Shown here piece by piece: positions 7,739-16,962 of a stretch of 64,000 nt of DNA. Made by a program: the position numbers and the translations under genes. The notes under the pieces are model-generated. The model was not told the origin of the DNA and ran no database searches. It saw only the letters and a program-made list of their open reading frames with translations. Source of the stretch: Streptomyces sp. NBC_01232 (GTDB taxonomy: Bacteria; Actinomycetota; Actinomycetes; Streptomycetales; Streptomycetaceae); the NCBI RefSeq assembly GCF_035989885.1, contig NZ_CP108518.1, positions 3,640,501 through 3,704,500 of the forward strand, written 5' to 3'. The stretch's first letter is position 1. Each line of letters opens with the position of its first letter.

Positions 7739-8063
7739 AGCCTTCCAGCTGTAGCTCTGGTCACGAACGCAACCCCCGAATCCGACGCCCTATCGCGCAT
7801 AAGCGGACCAGCTCTCACGGACCCTGGTCAAGGTCAGCTCCCCGCCACACACCGGCTCGTATCAGCCAACCTGTGCGTGGCTTCTAAGCCGGGCGCACCG
7901 ACGCCCCTTTCATGGAGCCGGCCAGATGACCAGGTGAACGTGCTGCTGATCGCCAGCGGAGAGTGATCCTCGGCAATGGGTGTGTAGTCAGCCCTGGTAG
8001 CGTCGCCGAACGCATGATCACGGGCGCCTCTGAGGGGCCACGGGGGCGAAGAAGGAGAGCGGC
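7739..8063. promoter_or_regulatory. Divergent intergenic region
   Basis: This 325-bp gap separates the NB-ARC/TPR gene (minus) from a lipoprotein gene (plus), so it should hold both promoters. I saw no clear -35/-10 pair and no convincing small ORF. A GAAGGAG ribosome binding site for the lipoprotein ends the region. Confidence 0.4.
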
Positions 8064-9488
8064 ATGCGTGTGGCCAGGTCGGTGGGCGGGGTCGTGTTGG
8101 CGGCAGTCCTGGTGGCGGGCTGTAGCGGCGGCAGCGGTGACAGCCGAGCCCAAGACAAGAACGGGATCCCTCAGTCGGGCCACAAGGCCAAGCCGCTTGC
8201 GGAGCTGAAGGTGCCGTCGGCCTACGACCCGGCCAAGGGCTGGGATGCCACCTTGAACTGGGTTCCAGGCGTGGTGCGGACGATTCCCGTGACTGCCGCA
8301 CCGCGCTCGGGTGTGATTGCCATGATGCACGCCGCCTCCAACGGGTACACCGTCGAGGCGCGTGCCGCCGACACCGGTGAGGTTCGCTGGATCTCCGGGC
8401 CCTGGAACCCGCCCACGCCGATCAAAGGTGCGGAGGGCGACGCGGAATCCGGTCGGGCGGGGGAGATCCCGGACGTGATGGCGGTCGAGCAGGACGGGCG
8501 CGAGTACGTGCTCGCCTACGCGCACGGAATGCGGGGCAAGGATTCTCTCCACGAGGGGGCTGAGGTGGTGCGGCTCGCCGTGTATGCCGCCGATGCCTCG
8601 GGCACCTCGGTCAAGCCGCTGCGGGAGATCGACGTCCCCGTCTCGGCTGACCCCGGTGAAGTGCGTGTGGGATTGACGGGTGGGCGGATCCTCGTCGCCT
8701 GGGGCGATAGTGACGCCTTTCCCCGTTCGGCTGCAGCGGTGGACGTGGCGACCGGAAAGGTCGACGCGTACGAGAAGCCGGACGGCATGCTTTCTCAGTG
8801 CGCGACGACGGTGGCCTGCGCCAGCAGCCGCGTGGTGGCGGCCACAGCAGACGGCCCACTGGTAGGCATGGGTACCGGAGGCTTCGGCATTCCGGGCCGC
8901 TGGTTCAGTGACGCCGTACGTCCGAGTGGCGTCGAAGCGAAGACGGGCATTGTCGGCTCGTGGAATGGCGATGTGTACGGCGTCGCCGGTGGCCACATCC
9001 TCGCGGGCTGGTCGACAGGCGGCACGTTCGGCGCTCCGAACGCCCCGCTGTGGTCGGTGCACGATGTGCGAACGGGCCGGCTGCAGGCCAGCATGACCTG
9101 TGCGTACAAAGTCCCGGGCTCCAACAAGGCTCGCGACTACCCCGTGATCACTTCGCCGGACCGCCGCTACCTGGCAGCCGGGCCTGTTGTCTTCGATCTG
9201 AAGCTCGGCAAGGGGATCTGCCTGGAAGGTGACGGGGACCGCAAGACGATCGTGCTCGCCTCGATCCGCGACGACGGCACGGCCTACGGGGCGGTCCAGG
9301 ACAAGTCGGCGGCTGGCGGCGTGGAAGCGGTCGTAGCGGAGCTGAACCTGACGACCAGCACGGGTGAGCCGAAAGTTCTCGGTCTAGGTGTGGAGGTTCC
9401 GTACCTCACCAGCGTGAACGGGTCAGGCTTGTTCCTTGACCGCGATGACGACATGAGTGTGCGGGTATCGCTGCGGCGTGAACGCTGA
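8064..9488 (+). CDS. Secreted beta-propeller-like lipoprotein
   Basis: A 474-residue protein with a lipoprotein signal (VLAAVLVAGC, lipidated Cys at residue 20) and a Gly/Ser linker. The mature part repeats YVLAYA-, VVAATAD- and YLAAGPVVFDL-type strands with DxxTGxV-like turns, as in PQQ/WD-like propellers. It is probably an extracytoplasmic binding or scaffold protein without obvious catalytic residues. GAAGGAG precedes the ATG. It is divergent from the NB-ARC/TPR gene. A fragment closely matching its residues around AVVAELNLTTSTGEPK lies at 28493-28612 on the other strand, so paralogues existed in this genome region. Confidence 0.8.
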   Translation: MRVARSVGGVVLAAVLVAGCSGGSGDSRAQDKNGIPQSGHKAKPLAELKVPSAYDPAKGWDATLNWVPGVVRTIPVTAAPRSGVIAMMHAASNGYTVEARAADTGEVRWISGPWNPPTPIKGAEGDAESGRAGEIPDVMAVEQDGREYVLAYAHGMRGKDSLHEGAEVVRLAVYAADASGTSVKPLREIDVPVSADPGEVRVGLTGGRILVAWGDSDAFPRSAAAVDVATGKVDAYEKPDGMLSQCATTVACASSRVVAATADGPLVGMGTGGFGIPGRWFSDAVRPSGVEAKTGIVGSWNGDVYGVAGGHILAGWSTGGTFGAPNAPLWSVHDVRTGRLQASMTCAYKVPGSNKARDYPVITSPDRRYLAAGPVVFDLKLGKGICLEGDGDRKTIVLASIRDDGTAYGAVQDKSAAGGVEAVVAELNLTTSTGEPKVLGLGVEVPYLTSVNGSGLFLDRDDDMSVRVSLRRER

Positions 9489-9489
9489 T

Positions 9490-9750
9490 CTCACTCCTCG
9501 GCTGAGGCAAATGGCTGGCAAGGGCAGGCGCGGCGCTTCGGTCGGCGAATGCTGCGGTGTCACCCGGCGGCAGGGACCGGACGACCAAGGCGGCCCTGAA
9601 GATCAGCCCCACCCTCCTGGCTGGGGCGTCGGCTCAGCGGGGGTGCTGGCGCCCGAGGTTCCACCGCCCGGGAACCAGGTCCCAAGAACGAGGAAGACCG
9701 GTACGAGAGGGGCCACCGCCTCGTCGTACCAGGCTTCTTGATTGCCACTC
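9490..9750 (-). pseudogene. Decayed fragment of an NB-ARC/TPR paralogue
   Basis: The minus strand carries pieces that match the intact NB-ARC protein at 4898-7738. In one frame there is PAEPTPQPGGWG (compare RAEPTPQPEEGT). In the next frame there is AALVVRSLPPGDTAAFADRS (compare ALVLRSLPRDTTAFTDRT). The nucleotide match is also visible (GGCGTCGGCTCAGCG). A frameshift and loss of everything downstream mean it is dead. It shows that the lipoprotein/NB-ARC unit was duplicated or rearranged. Confidence 0.65.
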
Positions 9751-9754
9751 GGGG

Positions 9755-10036
9755 TCAGGTGTCCGGGGTGCCGTTCGCAGACCACTCGCTGGCGAATTGC
9801 TCCATCTGCTTCAGGACCAGGTCAATGGCCTCCGCCGACTCCTGCTGTGCGGCGGGTGCTGCGGTGGCTGGACCGTCCCGCAAGTCCGCATGCCGAGCGG
9901 AGCACAGTTCATGGAATCGGCCATCCGGTTCCTGGACGAGCAGTTCGGATCGGCGAATCCACGTTTCGGCTCCGTCTACGGACTCCGCAGTCGCGCGCCG
10001 TCCACAACTGGGAGTTCGACCGCGTGACGGCGGCAC
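9755..10036 (-). CDS. Small hypothetical protein
   Basis: A 93-codon frame whose C-terminal 60 residues look protein-like: ELLVQEPDGRFHELCSARHA and later EAIDLVLKQMEQFASEWSAN, a soluble helical segment. The N terminus is Arg/Ser-rich and may be an over-extension, since no good ribosome binding site was seen. It overlaps the region where the NB-ARC remnant begins, so it may itself be a fragment. No family is recognised. Confidence 0.35.
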   Translation of the reverse strand: MPPSRGRTPSCGRRATAESVDGAETWIRRSELLVQEPDGRFHELCSARHADLRDGPATAAPAAQQESAEAIDLVLKQMEQFASEWSANGTPDT

Positions 10037-10359
10037 GTGTTTTCATCGTCCGCATCAGCGACACCGAGGGGGCGGCAATCGAGCAGAGATCACCCACGCA
10101 CTCTCGATGGGGCGTCGCAGACCTACGCAGAGGAGGCGGGAGATCCACCCTGAGGGCATCGTCCCGCTGACCACCGGATACATCGAGGGGCGGATTCCCG
10201 AGAGCCCCATCTCTCTTTGTTGAGCGCCTGCGAGTTGTGCCCCTGGTTGCCGGGGCCAGCACTTCATCAGGGCGTCTGAACTGCTCGGCTTCACTCCCAA
10301 CCCTGCGGTGTCACCTGCTTCGCCTGCTCCAGCAGGCGCAGGCGAGAACTGAACGAAGG
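10037..10359. other. Gene-poor stretch
   Basis: No supported gene or regulatory structure was seen in these 323 bp. Frames are short or Arg/Pro-rich shadows. It follows the 3' end of the HelD-like helicase gene. Confidence 0.35.
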
Positions 10360-10836
10360 CTACTGGTGATTGGTCACCCCGGAGGAGCCGAAGGCGGTGT
10401 GCGCGTTGTCGCCGCCCCAGCCGGTCGGGCTGCGCCAGATGACATTGACACGGAAGACATCGCGAATCGTGTCCACAGACCAGTCTTCGGTTGGCGGTTC
10501 GGAGAGGGCAAGGTAGAGACCGTCGGCCGGCGCGGGCAGCGTGTGGTTGATCTCGAGGAGGCGGGTCGCGCCCGATCGCAGGTCCGCATAGGTGGAGCAG
10601 CCTGCGCCCAGGGCCTCGTAGAGGAAGAGACCGTGCTGGGTGACGCAGCTGACGTCGACGACCGGGGAGTCGGCCGGCTGGAGGTCCGCCCAGAGAAGTG
10701 ATGCCTTCAGCGCATGACGGACCGCCTCGTGCTTCTTGCACGTACGGTCGGCCACGGCAGCCGCTTCCAACGCGCGGAGGAAACCGTCCTTCGTGGTCGC
10801 AGCCGGTGTTGCGGCGGCGGTGTCCGCGGTGGTCAT
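10360..10836 (-). other. Possible internal translation start within the helicase gene
   Basis: Inside the helicase gene the codon for Met983 (MTTADTAAATPAATTKDGFL) is preceded by AAGGAAGAGGTGCAG, an excellent ribosome binding site at proper spacing. Initiation here would yield a separate 158-residue protein equal to the C-terminal domain. The domain holds no motif I recognise. This could be a fused formerly separate gene or a deliberate dual-product gene. Confidence 0.4.
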
Positions 10837-13782
10837 CTGCACCTCTTCCTTCTGATCTGGTTGCGTCGGGGCGACGGGGGTCGCACGGTCAGAGTTCGGC
10901 TTCGTCGCCAGGCTGAAGCGCTCCTGGAGCTCTCGCCGCGCTGCAGCGAGGGGCCCTGCCCAGCCGGAGGCATCCAGCCCCTCCGCGAGCCGGCCTGCGT
11001 TGAAAGTGCCCTCCTTGAGCGCACGGTTGGTTGTCGCGGCCAGGTCTCGAAGAACTCCGAGTCGCTCCCTGTCCGGATCACAGAACAGATGAAGTACATC
11101 GACCCAGTCGGCCTGGTCCCGGCGAAGGATGCGGTTGGCCATGCCCTGGAGTTCGGAGAGGCGGCTGCGGGCGTCGGGAACGTCGCCGTCGCTGCCGGTC
11201 AGCTCTCCCAGCACGTCCAGCGCCGCGAGGTAGCGCCCCGCCATCCGTTCCGAGACGGGCGACCGGCCACGCTGATCGGCGGTGAGCACCGTCTGACTCG
11301 TGTCGTTCGCGAACACCCAACAGTCCAGCTCGTCACCCCGGCGCGGGGGAACCGAGCCCTGGCGGACGGTGAGCACCAGCGGCCGGTCGATCACCGGAGA
11401 CAGCGGCCTGACCTTGTACCGACCACCGGAGACGTGGCCCACGACCTCGACCCGGACATCGCTGCCGATCCGGGGATGGCTTTCCGCCGCGCCCGCAGGC
11501 CGGACGTCCGGTGCCGCGGGTTCGGCGTCGTCCGCGGAGGTAGTGAGCGCCTCCGGCAACGCGGCGGTGTGCAGGACGGTCAGGCTCTGGGTGCTGCGGG
11601 TGAGGGCCACGTACAGCTGGCGCAGCCCGGCCGGACCACGGTCGGCGATCGTCGCGGGCTCGACGACCAGGACGTGGTCGTACTCCATTCCCTTGGCCTG
11701 CGCGGCGGCCAGTACGGAGACAGCCTCGCGGTTCCGCTCACCGATGTCGCCATCCGCGGCGATCCTGCGGCTGATCGCGTCCAGCCAGTCTGAGTCGTCG
11801 GGAACGATGACGGCCACGGAGCGAGGGGTGCTGCCATCACTGGTGTCCATCAGTCGTGCCACGTGGGCGACGGTGTCGTCGAGCAGCTTCCACGGTTCGG
11901 TCGCCACGGTCTGTACGGCGTCCGCTCCCGCCCCCCGAACAGCCCGCGGGTACGGCAGGGTCGGAGCGATCGCCTGTGCGAGCGGAGCAACGAACTCCAT
12001 GATCTCGGCGGGGACGCGGTAGCTGGTGGTGAGCTGAGCCACGCTCCAGTCGCCGTGGTCGGAGAGGAGTGCGCCGAGCAGGTCCCAGCTCGTCGGGACG
12101 TGGGCGCCCGTCGCCTGCGCGAGGTCGCCCAGGACGGTCATGGAGCCGCCCACGGCGCAGCGCCGCCGCAGGGAGCGGGCCTGCATGGGCGTGAGGTCCT
12201 GGGCCTCGTCGACGACGATGTGGCCGTATCGCGGCGGTGTCTCGCCGCTGATCAGCACGCGAAGCTCTTCGAGGCAGACGTGGTCGTCGAGCGTCCACGG
12301 GTCGGCGTCGGCGCTGGCGGCGCGGGCCCGCAGCAGGGCCGTCTGCTCGTCCTCGTCGAGGATGCCATCGGCGCAGTCCCGCAGGAGGTCGGCCGAGTCG
12401 TAGAGGCTGCGCAGGGCCTCCCGGGGTCCGGGGGACGGCCAGACGCGTTCGACGAGGCGCTCGACCCGGCGGTTGCGCTCCAGGTCGCGGCGGATCGTAC
12501 CGGCCTGTCCGCGGCGCGGTGCGACATCGGCGAGCTCTTGGAGAAGCCGGTCGACGAACAGGCCGCGGAAGCGGTCCCGCCGCTCCCGGAAGGGCCCGTC
12601 GCCGGCGTGAGCCTGGTCGAGGAGGACGAGGACCTCGGACTTCGGCACGCGGAGGGTCGTACTGCCGGCGGTGACGACGACCCCGGGCTCGTCGCCCTCG
12701 TAGGAGGGGGCGACGGTGAGGGCGTCGAGGGCCTCGGGCCGGTAGTCGCTCTCGACCCGGCGCCGCAGTACGGCCGCCATGCCTTCCCCCGACTTCGCCA
12801 GACGCGCCTTCGCGGAGTCCACACCGAGGATCTCGCCCTCCCACAGGCGGTCCAGCTGGACGGCGTTGACATCCCGGGTGCCGAGGGTGGGGAGGACCTG
12901 GCCGACGTAGTCGAGGAACCGCTGGTGGGGGCCGATGACGAGGATGTCCTGGGCCTTGAAGTGCTCGTTGTTGACGAGCCAGGTCACCCGGTGGAGACCG
13001 ACCGCCGACTTGCCGGTACCGGGGCCGCCCTGCACGACGAGGATGTCCGAGGGCGAGCCGGTGACCAGCGCCATCTGGTCACGGCGGATGGTCTCGACGA
13101 TGTCCCTCATCCGGCCGCCGCGCGACCGCTGGAGCTCCTGCAGCAGGAAGTCGTCCGGCTGGGGTGCCTTACGCCGCTGCCGTCGTACGACATCGCCGGG
13201 CGTGGGGGCCGTCGTACGTTCCGGGGCGGGGGACGCGTCCGCCTCCTCCGCCACGCTGTCGTCGGCGGCCCGGCGGGGCACCGGTACGTCGGCGGACTCG
13301 GGTACGCCGACGGGCTCGGGTACGGGTACGGGAGCGGGTGCCGCCGGGGAGATCTCGTCGAAGTAGCCCTCGACGATGCGCTGTACGCAGCGGAGCTGCC
13401 GGCGCAGGACCACCTCGCCCGGGCTCTCGGGCCGGGTCTCGATCCAGGTCTTCGCCTGGGGGCTGGTCCACAGCAGGACAACCGGATCGTTGTCGCTGTC
13501 CTTCACCCCACGGCGCCCGATGTACCAGGGCCGGGGCTGCCCGCCCGGGTCCTCCGGGGCGTCGACGCGGGAGAAGACCAGCGCCTCGTCCCCCAGACCT
13601 CCGTAGGCCTCCGCCCGCGCCTCCGCTTCGGCCCGGTTGGCGATCCCGTCCTTGCCGCTCGCCGAGGCGGTGGCCGCCGAGGTGCCGCTCAGTTCAGCCA
13701 GTTTCGTCGTGTAGCAGTCGTATGCGTGGTCCACCGCCCGCTGCTCGCCGGCGAGGGTCTCGTCCCGAGTGGTGGTGCTCAT
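10360..13782 (-). CDS. HelD-like superfamily 1 helicase with extra C-terminal domain
   Basis: A 1140-residue protein. The N-terminal part (FSRVDAPEDPGG and PWYIGRRGV, residues 70-92) resembles the HelD/HelR domain preceding the motor. Walker A is GGPGTGKS at 252-259, Walker B DEAQDL near 522, and UvrD-type motifs SYRVP and YVALTRS follow. HelD/HelR proteins remodel RNA polymerase and usually have 700-780 residues. This one is much longer, with an added C-terminal domain after about residue 940. The start at ATG 13782 has a GGGAGGA ribosome binding site. It is third in a minus-strand operon after the SMC-like ATPase and a HEPN-like protein, a context suggesting nucleic-acid surveillance. An in-frame internal start at 10836 could make the last domain separately. 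Confidence 0.85.
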   Translation of the reverse strand: MSTTTRDETLAGEQRAVDHAYDCYTTKLAELSGTSAATASASGKDGIANRAEAEARAEAYGGLGDEALVFSRVDAPEDPGGQPRPWYIGRRGVKDSDNDPVVLLWTSPQAKTWIETRPESPGEVVLRRQLRCVQRIVEGYFDEISPAAPAPVPVPEPVGVPESADVPVPRRAADDSVAEEADASPAPERTTAPTPGDVVRRQRRKAPQPDDFLLQELQRSRGGRMRDIVETIRRDQMALVTGSPSDILVVQGGPGTGKSAVGLHRVTWLVNNEHFKAQDILVIGPHQRFLDYVGQVLPTLGTRDVNAVQLDRLWEGEILGVDSAKARLAKSGEGMAAVLRRRVESDYRPEALDALTVAPSYEGDEPGVVVTAGSTTLRVPKSEVLVLLDQAHAGDGPFRERRDRFRGLFVDRLLQELADVAPRRGQAGTIRRDLERNRRVERLVERVWPSPGPREALRSLYDSADLLRDCADGILDEDEQTALLRARAASADADPWTLDDHVCLEELRVLISGETPPRYGHIVVDEAQDLTPMQARSLRRRCAVGGSMTVLGDLAQATGAHVPTSWDLLGALLSDHGDWSVAQLTTSYRVPAEIMEFVAPLAQAIAPTLPYPRAVRGAGADAVQTVATEPWKLLDDTVAHVARLMDTSDGSTPRSVAVIVPDDSDWLDAISRRIAADGDIGERNREAVSVLAAAQAKGMEYDHVLVVEPATIADRGPAGLRQLYVALTRSTQSLTVLHTAALPEALTTSADDAEPAAPDVRPAGAAESHPRIGSDVRVEVVGHVSGGRYKVRPLSPVIDRPLVLTVRQGSVPPRRGDELDCWVFANDTSQTVLTADQRGRSPVSERMAGRYLAALDVLGELTGSDGDVPDARSRLSELQGMANRILRRDQADWVDVLHLFCDPDRERLGVLRDLAATTNRALKEGTFNAGRLAEGLDASGWAGPLAAARRELQERFSLATKPNSDRATPVAPTQPDQKEEVQMTTADTAAATPAATTKDGFLRALEAAAVADRTCKKHEAVRHALKASLLWADLQPADSPVVDVSCVTQHGLFLYEALGAGCSTYADLRSGATRLLEINHTLPAPADGLYLALSEPPTEDWSVDTIRDVFRVNVIWRSPTGWGGDNAHTAFGSSGVTNHQ

Positions 13783-13874
13783 GTGCGTCCTCCCTGCGGT
13801 GCCGGGGGACACCGCCACGGGCATGTGCCCGTACCCCGTGAAACAACTATCAGAAAACGGACGGTGACGAACGA

Positions 13875-14249
13875 TCAGTTGCCGAGTTCCTGAACGAGAC
13901 CGCCGGCCTCGACCCGCCAGACCCGCACCTGGTCGTACGTGGGTCCGAGCTCGTACAGGTGGTAGTGGCATCCCAGACTCAGCTGGGACCAGAGGGCCTT
14001 CGCCCGCCGGGCCGTTTCGGCCGGCGCGACGGAGTGCAGCAGGAGCAGCTTGGCGCGCCCGGTGGTGCGGGGCAGACCGGGCATCACGGCGTCCAGCACC
14101 TGGTCGACGGAGAGCTCCAGTGCGGTCCGCAATGCGAGGCAGGCGCCGCGGTGCCGGCCGGCGGTAGTGGCGTCGGCGAGTTCGCCGTCGAGGAGGCGGT
14201 CGGCCGTCAGCAGCAGGCCTTCGACGGACGCGGGGACAGGGGTGGTCAT
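13875..14249 (-). CDS. Small HEPN-like helical protein
   Basis: A 124-residue protein starting at ATG 14249, whose ATG overlaps the stop of the upstream ATPase gene (ATGA). GGAGGTGACCGC gives a strong ribosome binding site. It is all helical, with RGACLALRTALELSVDQVL early and a late WSQLSLGCHYHLYELGPT segment. HEPN proteins show a similar bundle with a late polar His motif and often act as RNases or their partners. The canonical RxxxxH is not obvious, so catalysis is uncertain. The tight overlap with the ATPase suggests a complex. HEPN is an inference from shape, not a firm domain call. Confidence 0.6.
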   Translation of the reverse strand: MTTPVPASVEGLLLTADRLLDGELADATTAGRHRGACLALRTALELSVDQVLDAVMPGLPRTTGRAKLLLLHSVAPAETARRAKALWSQLSLGCHYHLYELGPTYDQVRVWRVEAGGLVQELGN

Positions 14250-16705
14250 GCGGTCACCTCCGGCTTGCGGATCTTCTGCGCCAGGTCCTCCACGTCCGAG
14301 ACGAAGCGCTGCGGGTCGGGGATTGAGGCGCCGCTGGGGTGGGCCCCCTTCTGGCACTGCTGGATCAGCGACCATGCCGAGCTTCCGTAGCGGCGGAGCA
14401 CCTCCCCCGTGACGTCGTCACCGCGCCTCACGTCGCCGAAGAGGGCGAAGGCCGCGACCTCCCGGAACCTCTCCGTGCTGTCGATCGCGGTCTGGAGGTC
14501 GTGCTCCGAGCCGCCGGTGCGGTGGTGGCGGATCCACGCGGCTTCGAGGAACGCGTTCTCCAGGGCGATCCGGCACAGGCCGGGCAGCACGTGGCGGTAC
14601 GTCTCGGGGGGAAGGCCAGGAGTGGCGGCGATGGCCCGGGCGTCGCCGATGGCCTGCTTGACCGGGTCGTCGACGCAGTCGACCTTCACCCGGGACCCCT
14701 CGCCCCGCGTCACCTGGAAGACCGTGACCGGCAGCTCCTGGTCGGTGAACGCCTTCTGCAGACGGGGATCGTGGGTGAAGACGATGATCTGCCGGTGCCT
14801 GCCCAACTCGTGCAGCACCTGGGCGAGTCCGTGCACCTTGGTCGGGTCCATGGACTGCACGGGGTCGTCGATGACGAGGAAGCCGAACGGGCTGTCCGCG
14901 GTCGTGGCCCTCGGCAGGAAGAGGGAGAGCGCGAGGGAGTGCAGCTCGCCCTGGCTCATGACGTCGAGCGCCGGGGCGTCCTGGCCGTCGACGGAGGCCG
15001 CCATGACGAGCTTGCGGACGGTCGCCTTCTCGCTGCCCATCAGGCTGACGGCCGCAAGGTCGACGTTGCTTTCCTGCCGCAGGCGCTGCCAAATGTCCTG
15101 CGTGGCGTCGGTGAACCGTTCCATGCGCTGTTCCCGCAGCTCGGTGGAGAGGTCCTTGAGCCACTTCAGCGCCTTCCGGAGGCCGCTCAGCAGAGGCTTG
15201 TCCCGTTCGGTCTCGCGCGCCTTGTCCGCCCAGGCCGCGAGCCGGGTGAGGAGCGCACGCCACCGCTCGTCGCGCTTTTCCAGCTCGTGGGCCGCGTGCC
15301 TCCTGACGGTGTCGCAGGCGTCGGCGAGGACCTTGGCGGCTTCTTCGGCGCACCTGGCGAGCTCGGTGGGTTCGGTGATCTGCCGGCAGTCGGTCCACAC
15401 CTTCCACGGGTCGGCCAGTGCGACGGGGATCTGCCGCGGGTTCTCGATGAGGTTGTGGAGGTTTCGCTTGGCGGTCCGGACGGCGTTGTGCGCGTCCTCG
15501 GCGGACTTCGCCTCGTGGCGCAGCTCCGCCGCCTGGCGGGAGGCACGCTCGTACCACTCCCGTCCGAGGACCCGTTCCGTTCCGCACGTCGGGCAGACGT
15601 CGTCGTCGGGGTGCCGGTCGGCGTGGGCGAGGGCCTTCTCCAGCAGGTCGGCGCGCAGCCGGGCGTTCTCGGCGTCGGTGCCGTGCAGGTCCTCCACGTC
15701 GGCGAGGGCGTTCCGCAGCCGCCGGACGGCCTCCTCGACCTCCGCCAGGTCGGGCCCCTGCACCCCGGCCTCGATCCGGAGCTCGGCGAGCCGGCTGTCG
15801 TCGGCCGGGGGGAGACCGGCGACGAGGGCGTCGATGGTGTCGAGGTCCGGGGCGCCCGGGGTGTCCACGGCGAGCAGGGCCCGCACGGCGCGGTCGTCGT
15901 CCTCCAGCGTGTAGAGGGACTCCTTCAGGCCGGGGAGGGCGTCCTTCATCTCCTTCGCGACGGACGCGAGGGCCTTCTCCCGCACGCTCAGCCGGTTGGT
16001 CGCGGTGGAGAGCAGCTCCATGCCGAGGATGGTGGCGATCGCGTCGTACCGCTCGGACGGCTTGCCGGTGAGCATGAGGTCGAGGTCGGTGTACGAGAGG
16101 AACGGCCGGTGGTCGGCGAGGGCCGTGTCCCAGCCGGCGTCGGCCACGGGGACCGTCCCGTGACCCGGGCGCTTGAAGGTGGCCTCGGAACTGCCGAACT
16201 CCTGGCTCGCCCAGGTGCGGGTGAGGGTGCTGTTGCCGGTGTCGCCCTCGATCGCGAGCTTGAGCTCGATCTTGGGGCTGTCGGCGTTGTGGAGGTTGTA
16301 CCAGTGGCCGCCGCGCGTGGCGTCCTGGCCCGGCCGGTGGGCCCGGGTGCCGGTGAAGCCGACCTCGATGGCTTCGGCGAGGCTGGACTTGCCGGAGCCG
16401 TTGCGGCCCACGACGAGGTTAACGCCGGGGCGGGGGCTGAGGCTCAGCCGGGCACGGGGGCCGATGCCGCGGAAGCCGTTGACGGCGAGGGAGCCGAGGT
16501 AGATCCGGCCGGCCGGGGAGGTTCCACGGGTCTCGTTCCCGCCCAGCGCCTCCTTCAGCAGCACCTTCACGGAATCGGGGAGTGCCGCCTCGTCCAGACG
16601 GGTCCGTACCAGATCGGCCAGGGGCGGGGGCTGATCGGCAGGGTTCGGCCGAGCGGGGTCGGTGGGTTCGTCCGCGTTGCGCTGGAACTGTTCCGTCACG
16701 GTCAT
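14246..16705 (-). CDS. SMC/RecN-like AAA ATPase with zinc-hook-like CxxC
   Basis: An 819-residue ABC-type ATPase. Walker A is GRNGSGKSS near residues 98-105. Two coiled-coil arms meet at a CPTCG motif near 370, as in Rad50 zinc hooks (one CxxC per subunit). The signature MSQGELHSLALSLFLPRA and Walker B FLVIDDPVQSMD lie near 575-615, then a D-loop and the switch His (FTHDPRLQ). The C-terminal about 130 residues are helical and end KGAHPSGASIPDP, which may be a HEPN-like effector as in RloC. The ATG at 16705 follows GGGAGA. It heads an operon with a HEPN-like protein and a HelD-like helicase. The role is probably DNA-end or phage sensing. Confidence 0.85.
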   Translation of the reverse strand: MTVTEQFQRNADEPTDPARPNPADQPPPLADLVRTRLDEAALPDSVKVLLKEALGGNETRGTSPAGRIYLGSLAVNGFRGIGPRARLSLSPRPGVNLVVGRNGSGKSSLAEAIEVGFTGTRAHRPGQDATRGGHWYNLHNADSPKIELKLAIEGDTGNSTLTRTWASQEFGSSEATFKRPGHGTVPVADAGWDTALADHRPFLSYTDLDLMLTGKPSERYDAIATILGMELLSTATNRLSVREKALASVAKEMKDALPGLKESLYTLEDDDRAVRALLAVDTPGAPDLDTIDALVAGLPPADDSRLAELRIEAGVQGPDLAEVEEAVRRLRNALADVEDLHGTDAENARLRADLLEKALAHADRHPDDDVCPTCGTERVLGREWYERASRQAAELRHEAKSAEDAHNAVRTAKRNLHNLIENPRQIPVALADPWKVWTDCRQITEPTELARCAEEAAKVLADACDTVRRHAAHELEKRDERWRALLTRLAAWADKARETERDKPLLSGLRKALKWLKDLSTELREQRMERFTDATQDIWQRLRQESNVDLAAVSLMGSEKATVRKLVMAASVDGQDAPALDVMSQGELHSLALSLFLPRATTADSPFGFLVIDDPVQSMDPTKVHGLAQVLHELGRHRQIIVFTHDPRLQKAFTDQELPVTVFQVTRGEGSRVKVDCVDDPVKQAIGDARAIAATPGLPPETYRHVLPGLCRIALENAFLEAAWIRHHRTGGSEHDLQTAIDSTERFREVAAFALFGDVRRGDDVTGEVLRRYGSSAWSLIQQCQKGAHPSGASIPDPQRFVSDVEDLAQKIRKPEVTA

Positions 16706-16860
16706 GTGCGTCTCCCGGGGGCCGGATGCTCGTTCGGAGGGCGGGGCGGACACCGGCACGCGGTGAGTGCGGATGGCGCCCCGGCGTTCGCGTCGGGGGG
16801 TCCACAGTGCGGTTGCGCAGTTAGCTCACGCTTCCACTCAGAACCATGACTAGATAAGCA

Positions 16861-16914
16861 TGACACTGAAAGCACTGTCAAACGGCTTGACGAATTTGAC
16901 GACTGTTGTAGTGT
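16861..16914 (+). promoter_or_regulatory. Promoter and palindrome upstream of the HTH-methylase
   Basis: TTGACG at 16887-16892 and TAGTGT at 16909-16914, 16 bp apart, form a plausible sigma-70-type promoter reading toward 16963. Just upstream lies an imperfect palindrome (TGACA at 16861-16865, TGTCA at 16876-16880, arms 7 of 8). The methylase starts with a helix-turn-helix, so it could bind here and set both divergent operons. Confidence 0.5.
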
Positions 16915-16962
16915 GTTAACCGTCCCTGCCCGACTGGCCCGAGAGGTGCGGAGCCCCACGCC

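Noticed and set aside
11863..13893. 676-codon plus-strand ORF
   Set aside because: It lies opposite the HelD-like helicase gene and has no recognisable domain or ribosome binding site.
14339..16849. 836-codon plus-strand ORF
   Set aside because: It is antisense to the SMC-like ATPase, with Gly/Val-rich shadow composition.
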